A stretch of DNA of 14,962 nt, taken from contig JAZLLX010000143.1 in the NCBI GenBank assembly GCA_045598345.1, positions 1-14,962 of the forward strand, written 5' to 3'. A program made the position numbers and the translations under genes. The notes below the pieces were generated by a model, which saw only the letters and a list, made by a program, of their open reading frames with translations, did not search any database and had not been told where the DNA came from. Each line of letters starts with the position of its first letter. Position 1 is the first letter of the stretch. The DNA is from Phascolarctobacterium_B sp045598345 (GTDB taxonomy: Bacteria; Bacillota; Negativicutes; Acidaminococcales; Acidaminococcaceae). Below, in pieces: positions 12,691 to 14,962 of the stretch.

Positions 12691-12704
12691 GTGGCATGTG
12701 CCAC
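12691..12704 (+). other. 5'-end hairpin of the zinc-ribbon mRNA
   Basis: GTGGC (12691-12695) and GCCAC (12700-12704) pair across a 4-base loop, within a few bases of the predicted transcription start (about 12687). It could be an operator half-site pair or a hairpin protecting the 5' end. Confidence 0.45.
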
Positions 12705-12727
12705 CAATTTGTTTAGGAGAAAAAATT

Positions 12728-13003
12728 ATGAAAGAAGACAAAACCCTAACCTGTGCCGATTGCGGTCAAGAGTTCGTATTTTCCGCATCTGAGCAAGAAT
12801 TCTACGAAGAAAAAGGATTCACCAATGAGCCGAAGCGTTGCCCCGCTTGCCGTAAGGCACGCAAACAACAACGCAACAGCAACCGTGTAATGCACACTGC
12901 TGTTTGTGCCGCTTGCGGTAAGGAAACCACGGTACCCTTTGAACCGAGGGGAGATCGTCCGGTTTACTGCCGTGAATGCTTTGACGCTCGTCGGGAAAAC
13001 TGA
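12728..13003 (+). CDS. Small protein with two zinc ribbons (zf-trcl plus CxxC-x17-CxxC type)
   Basis: The protein has 91 residues. An upstream in-frame ATG at 12698 is rejected because AGGAGA (12715-12720) is 7 bases before the ATG at 12728 and the earlier start falls in the promoter-leader hairpin. The first ribbon uses C9, C12, C38 and C41, with the zf-trcl pattern LTCADCGQEFVFSASEQEFYEEKGF...PKRCPACR. The second uses C60, C63, C81 and C84, with 17 residues between the inner cysteines, as in the family named for that spacing. A basic linker (RKARKQQRNSNR) joins them. This suggests a nucleic-acid-associated zinc protein. The precise function is unknown. It has its own promoter and a strong terminator, so it is a monocistronic unit. 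Confidence 0.85.
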   Translation: MKEDKTLTCADCGQEFVFSASEQEFYEEKGFTNEPKRCPACRKARKQQRNSNRVMHTAVCAACGKETTVPFEPRGDRPVYCRECFDARREN

Positions 13004-13019
13004 GAATAAAAGCGAACTA

Positions 13020-13056
13020 AAAATCCCCACTCTCACACAGAGTGGGGATTTTGTCT
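13020..13056. terminator. Strong intrinsic terminator after the zinc-ribbon gene
   Basis: A perfect 14-bp stem (13020-13033 with 13039-13052) has a CACAC loop and ends in TTTT. The A run on the other side lets it work in both directions. It lies only 21 bases before the exbB start. Confidence 0.92.
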
Positions 13057-13072
13057 ATTACAGGAGATAGTT

Positions 13073-13711
13073 ATGGAGATGGATTTTGCCGCACTTCTTT
13101 GGGCGCCTTTTGATTACTTTTTGCGTGGGGGTATTTGTATGTGGCCCCTGTTGGCTTGTAGCATCGGCGCTATATTTTTAGGTTATGAACGCTATCAATA
13201 TTACAAGGAAGCAAAGTCCGGCACGAAGTTTGTGCTGGACTTTGAAAAGATTATGAACAGGGGTGATTTGGCGGCGGCCAGGGAATATGCCAGCCGGAAC
13301 TCCGGTGACGGGGCCGCCCTCTGCGTTGATGTTTTGGATTCCTACAAGGACTACGGCAAGCGGTTGCAGTCCGTGGTGTTTTTCAAAATAGACAGGATTA
13401 TGGGGAAGATGAACGAGCACATGAATATGTTGGGGGTCATTATCGGTTTAAGCCCCATGTTGGGCCTGTTAGGCACCATTACTGGCATGATTTCCTCATT
13501 CAATGCCTTGAATGAACGGACAACCAATCCTATGGCGGTTACCGCCGGCATCGGTGAGGCACTGATTACAACAGTTTTCGGGTTGGTTATTTCCATTGCC
13601 GCCATGTGTATTCATGCCTATCTCACCCGCCGTATCAAGGATGCGGAACTGGATTTGGACGAGATTGGCGCTGTTTTAGTGGATGTTTTAGGCGAGAAAA
13701 TCAAGGAGTAA
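13073..13711 (+). CDS. exbB: ExbB-type proton channel subunit (MotA/TolQ/ExbB family)
   Basis: This 212-residue inner-membrane protein forms, with ExbD, the proton channel that energises TonB. A first transmembrane helix lies at about residues 16-37 (GGICMWPLLACSIGAIFLGYERY). After a cytoplasmic domain there are two further helices, about 118-142 (MLGVIIGLSPMLGLLGTITGMISSF) and about 155-183 (TAGIGEALITTVFGLVISIAAM), which carry the family signature GLLGTITGM and GIGEALITTVFGL. AGGAGA (13062-13067) precedes the ATG. A second ATG two codons later is less well placed. TolQ is the close alternative, but the following exbD and tonB genes decide for ExbB. Confidence 0.93.
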   Translation: MEMDFAALLWAPFDYFLRGGICMWPLLACSIGAIFLGYERYQYYKEAKSGTKFVLDFEKIMNRGDLAAAREYASRNSGDGAALCVDVLDSYKDYGKRLQSVVFFKIDRIMGKMNEHMNMLGVIIGLSPMLGLLGTITGMISSFNALNERTTNPMAVTAGIGEALITTVFGLVISIAAMCIHAYLTRRIKDAELDLDEIGAVLVDVLGEKIKE

Positions 13712-13713
13712 TT

Positions 13714-14130
13714 ATGCGTGTCAGACGGAACCGTATAGATGAAAATTTGCCCCAGCCCATGCTGAGCCCCATGATTGACATGATTTTCCTCCTTCTGGTA
13801 TTTTTCATTGTCAGCACTATGTATATGGTGGAAATAAAGACCATTCCCATAAAAATGCCCACCGCCGCCCATACCCAAACGGTTACCAAATCCACTTTTG
13901 TGGTGACGGTGAAGCAGGACGGCACAATTTATTTGGATGACGACAAAATTGATTTGCCGACCCTGTGCGAGAATGCCAAGGGACAACTGGCGGTGGATGA
14001 GAACTTTGCCGTTATCATCCGTGGGGACAAGGGTGTGGAATACGGTGCGATTATCAAACTGATGGATGCCTTGAAAGGGGCGGGCATTACCAGGTTCGGA
14101 CTGGCAACGGAAACCGGGAAAAACAAATGA
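13714..14130 (+). CDS. exbD: ExbD-type proton channel subunit
   Basis: The protein has 138 residues. A longer frame open back to 13606 lies inside exbB. The ATG at 13714, 2 bases after the exbB stop with AAGGAG (13703-13708) upstream, is clearly the start. The short basic N-terminus is followed by PMLSPMIDMIFLLLVFFIVSTMYM. Here the aspartate of MIDM (D23 by my count) is the residue conserved in ExbD/TolR for proton transfer, in a single membrane helix of about 17-40. The rest is the periplasmic domain, ending in the usual A-I-I-R-G-D-K...Y-G-A-I-I-K-L-M-D-A-L-K...G-I-T-R-F-G-L-A-T-E. Its stop overlaps the tonB start as ATGA. Confidence 0.94.
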   Translation: MRVRRNRIDENLPQPMLSPMIDMIFLLLVFFIVSTMYMVEIKTIPIKMPTAAHTQTVTKSTFVVTVKQDGTIYLDDDKIDLPTLCENAKGQLAVDENFAVIIRGDKGVEYGAIIKLMDALKGAGITRFGLATETGKNK

Positions 14131-14780
14131 GATTAAGCGATAAGGTCAGATATCAAAGGGCATGGATGGTTTCTCTCGCCGCCCATTTGGGCGGCATACT
14201 TTTAATTGTGTTGTTGGGTTTTATCTGGCCCACCCCCGTTGATGATATTATAGAAGTCACTTTGGCCGCAGGGGATGTGAATTCTGTGGTTGACACGGGA
14301 GCGAAGGAAGTGCCGCAACAGGAAGAAAAAAGGGAGCGGCAGGAGCAAAAGGTTGTGGAAAAGGATGAAATCGTTGACCCCAATCTTAAACCCAAAGCGA
14401 GCGAACCTCAGGAAGCAAAGCAAAAACAAACCGCACAGAAAGCGGCAGCAGGAACAAACAGTAATGCCCCCGCAAAGCATGGTGACGGTGGTAATGACGA
14501 ATATACCAGTATGCCTAAAGCGTTGAAAATTGTTAAGCCGGATTATCCGCCGGCGGCAAGAAATCAGGACAAGCAGGGATCGGTGCAGGTCAAATTGCTC
14601 ATCAGCAGCCGGGGCGTGGTGGAGCAGGCGGAAATCATTAATTCCGGCGGCTACGCCCCTTTAGACGAGGCGGTGCTGAAAGCGGTATACAAATGGCGTT
14701 TGGCGGCCGCCAAAAACAAATTTGGCAGACCCTGCGCCTGCCGTGTAATAGTGCCGGTAAAATTTCAACTTAAGGATTGA
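14127..14780 (+). CDS. tonB: TonB energy transducer
   Basis: This 217-residue protein is anchored in the inner membrane and transmits proton-motive force to outer-membrane receptors. The N-terminal anchor is about residues 12-34, with S16 and H20 in the helix (MVSLAAHLGGILLIVLLGFI), matching the SxxxH pattern of TonB. The linker (about 55-130) is rich in K, E and Q rather than the usual long proline runs. The C-terminal domain (about 135-215) shows P-D-Y-P-P-A-A-R, G-S-V-Q-V-K-L-L-I-S-S-R-G-V-V, S-G-G-Y-A-P-L-D-E-A-V-L-K-A-V-Y-K-W-R and a final V-I-V-P-V-K-F-Q-L. It overlaps exbD by 4 bases and is followed by a terminator. TonB presence implies an outer membrane. Confidence 0.93.
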   Translation: MRLSDKVRYQRAWMVSLAAHLGGILLIVLLGFIWPTPVDDIIEVTLAAGDVNSVVDTGAKEVPQQEEKRERQEQKVVEKDEIVDPNLKPKASEPQEAKQKQTAQKAAAGTNSNAPAKHGDGGNDEYTSMPKALKIVKPDYPPAARNQDKQGSVQVKLLISSRGVVEQAEIINSGGYAPLDEAVLKAVYKWRLAAAKNKFGRPCACRVIVPVKFQLKD

Positions 14781-14795
14781 AGAATATAAAAAGTT

Positions 14796-14837
14796 GCGTA
14801 ACACCCGGCGGGTGTTACGCTACTTTTATGTTTTTTA
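14796..14837. terminator. Bidirectional terminator between tonB and the convergent gene
   Basis: A perfect 11-bp stem (14796-14806 with 14810-14820) has a 3-base loop. On the plus strand CTACTTTTATGTTTTTT follows. On the minus strand AACTTTTTAT follows. It thus serves both tonB and the gene converging from the right. Confidence 0.88.
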
Positions 14838-14839
14838 CA

Positions 14840-14962
14840 TTACAATTTGAATTTTACCCTGTCGCTGGAGATGCGTGTCTTCTTGTCATCCGTGTTCACA
14901 TTGGAGGGGTCATAGAATCCTTGCAAACTTGCCACCACGGTCTGCCTGTCGTGTTCCTGCTT
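14840..14962 (-). CDS. C-terminal fragment of an unidentified protein (gene cut by the window edge)
   Basis: Reading leftwards from the window edge, a frame of 40 codons ends at TAA (14840-14842). The visible end contains V-V-A-S-L-Q-G-F-Y-D-P, an Asn/Asp/Lys-rich turn, and the finish S-D-R-V-K-F-K-L. The short alternating strands and polar turns resemble the end of an outer-membrane or surface beta-structured protein, but this is weak. The family cannot be named from 40 residues. The shared terminator directly after the stop supports a real gene. Confidence 0.55.
   Translation of the reverse strand, partial: KQEHDRQTVVASLQGFYDPSNVNTDDKKTRISSDRVKFKL

Noticed and set aside
12698..12727. Upstream in-frame start for the zinc-ribbon protein
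   Set aside because: It would lie in the leader hairpin with no ribosome site, while the ATG at 12728 has AGGAGA at 7 bases.
13052..13073. Fur box controlling exbB
   Set aside because: The 21 bases between terminator and start codon show no 19-bp GATAAT-type dyad.
13606..13713. Longer N-terminus for ExbD overlapping exbB
   Set aside because: The added part is the exbB 3' end in another frame. The ATG at 13714 has AAGGAG and gives the normal ExbD length.
1..14962. tRNA or rRNA genes
   Set aside because: I saw no cloverleaf with a T-loop GTTCGA-type core and CCA-adjacent acceptor stem, and no rRNA-like conserved stretches. GTTCCT motifs in 1-3840 belong to the repeats.

Overview
The window looks like chromosomal DNA of a diderm Firmicute (Negativicutes; an Acidaminococcaceae-type gut bacterium such as Phascolarctobacterium or Acidaminococcus is my best guess). 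The main reason is the mix of gene types. Small DUF1659 and DUF2922 proteins, a Firmicutes-type zinc-ribbon protein and strong AGGAGG ribosome sites with TTGACT/TATAAT promoters point to Firmicutes. A complete exbB-exbD-tonB operon requires an outer membrane. No 16S rRNA or other taxonomic marker is present, so the genus is inference.

Layout. Positions 1-3840 are an accessory-looking, repeat-rich stretch. An IS30-family insertion sequence (about 157-1209) sits inside one copy of a modular intergenic repeat. Two further copies (1470-1595 and 3678-3780) bracket a small island: a helix-turn-helix regulator, a 23-residue cysteine-rich peptide too short for ordinary gene calling, and a DUF1659-DUF2922 gene pair. 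The non-coding DNA on both sides of the island is packed with hairpins and with tracts of 7-bp tandem repeats.

Positions 3838-10815 hold ileS (isoleucyl-tRNA synthetase) followed within a few bases by trkA and two adjacent trkH-type genes. These probably form one transcription unit that couples a housekeeping enzyme to Trk potassium uptake. The second TrkH lacks the N-terminal two-helix D0 segment. No promoter or terminator is obvious between ileS and the end of the second trkH.

Positions 10838-12633 hold rpsB-tsf (ribosomal protein S2 and elongation factor Ts) with their own promoter and a structured leader of about 118 nt. Next is a separately promoted gene for a small protein with two zinc ribbons, ending at a strong terminator. 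After that comes exbB-exbD-tonB, the energy-transducing complex that powers outer-membrane transporters, closed by a bidirectional terminator. The last 123 bases are the 3' end of a convergent gene on the minus strand.

The core genes (3940-14780) look ordinary and intact. The points most worth a second look are the modular repeats with stem-swapped hairpins, the heptameric tracts, the repeat-bracketed island with its tiny Cys-rich gene, the twin TrkH subunits, the rpsB leader and the promoter embedded in an 11-bp dyad before the zinc-ribbon gene.
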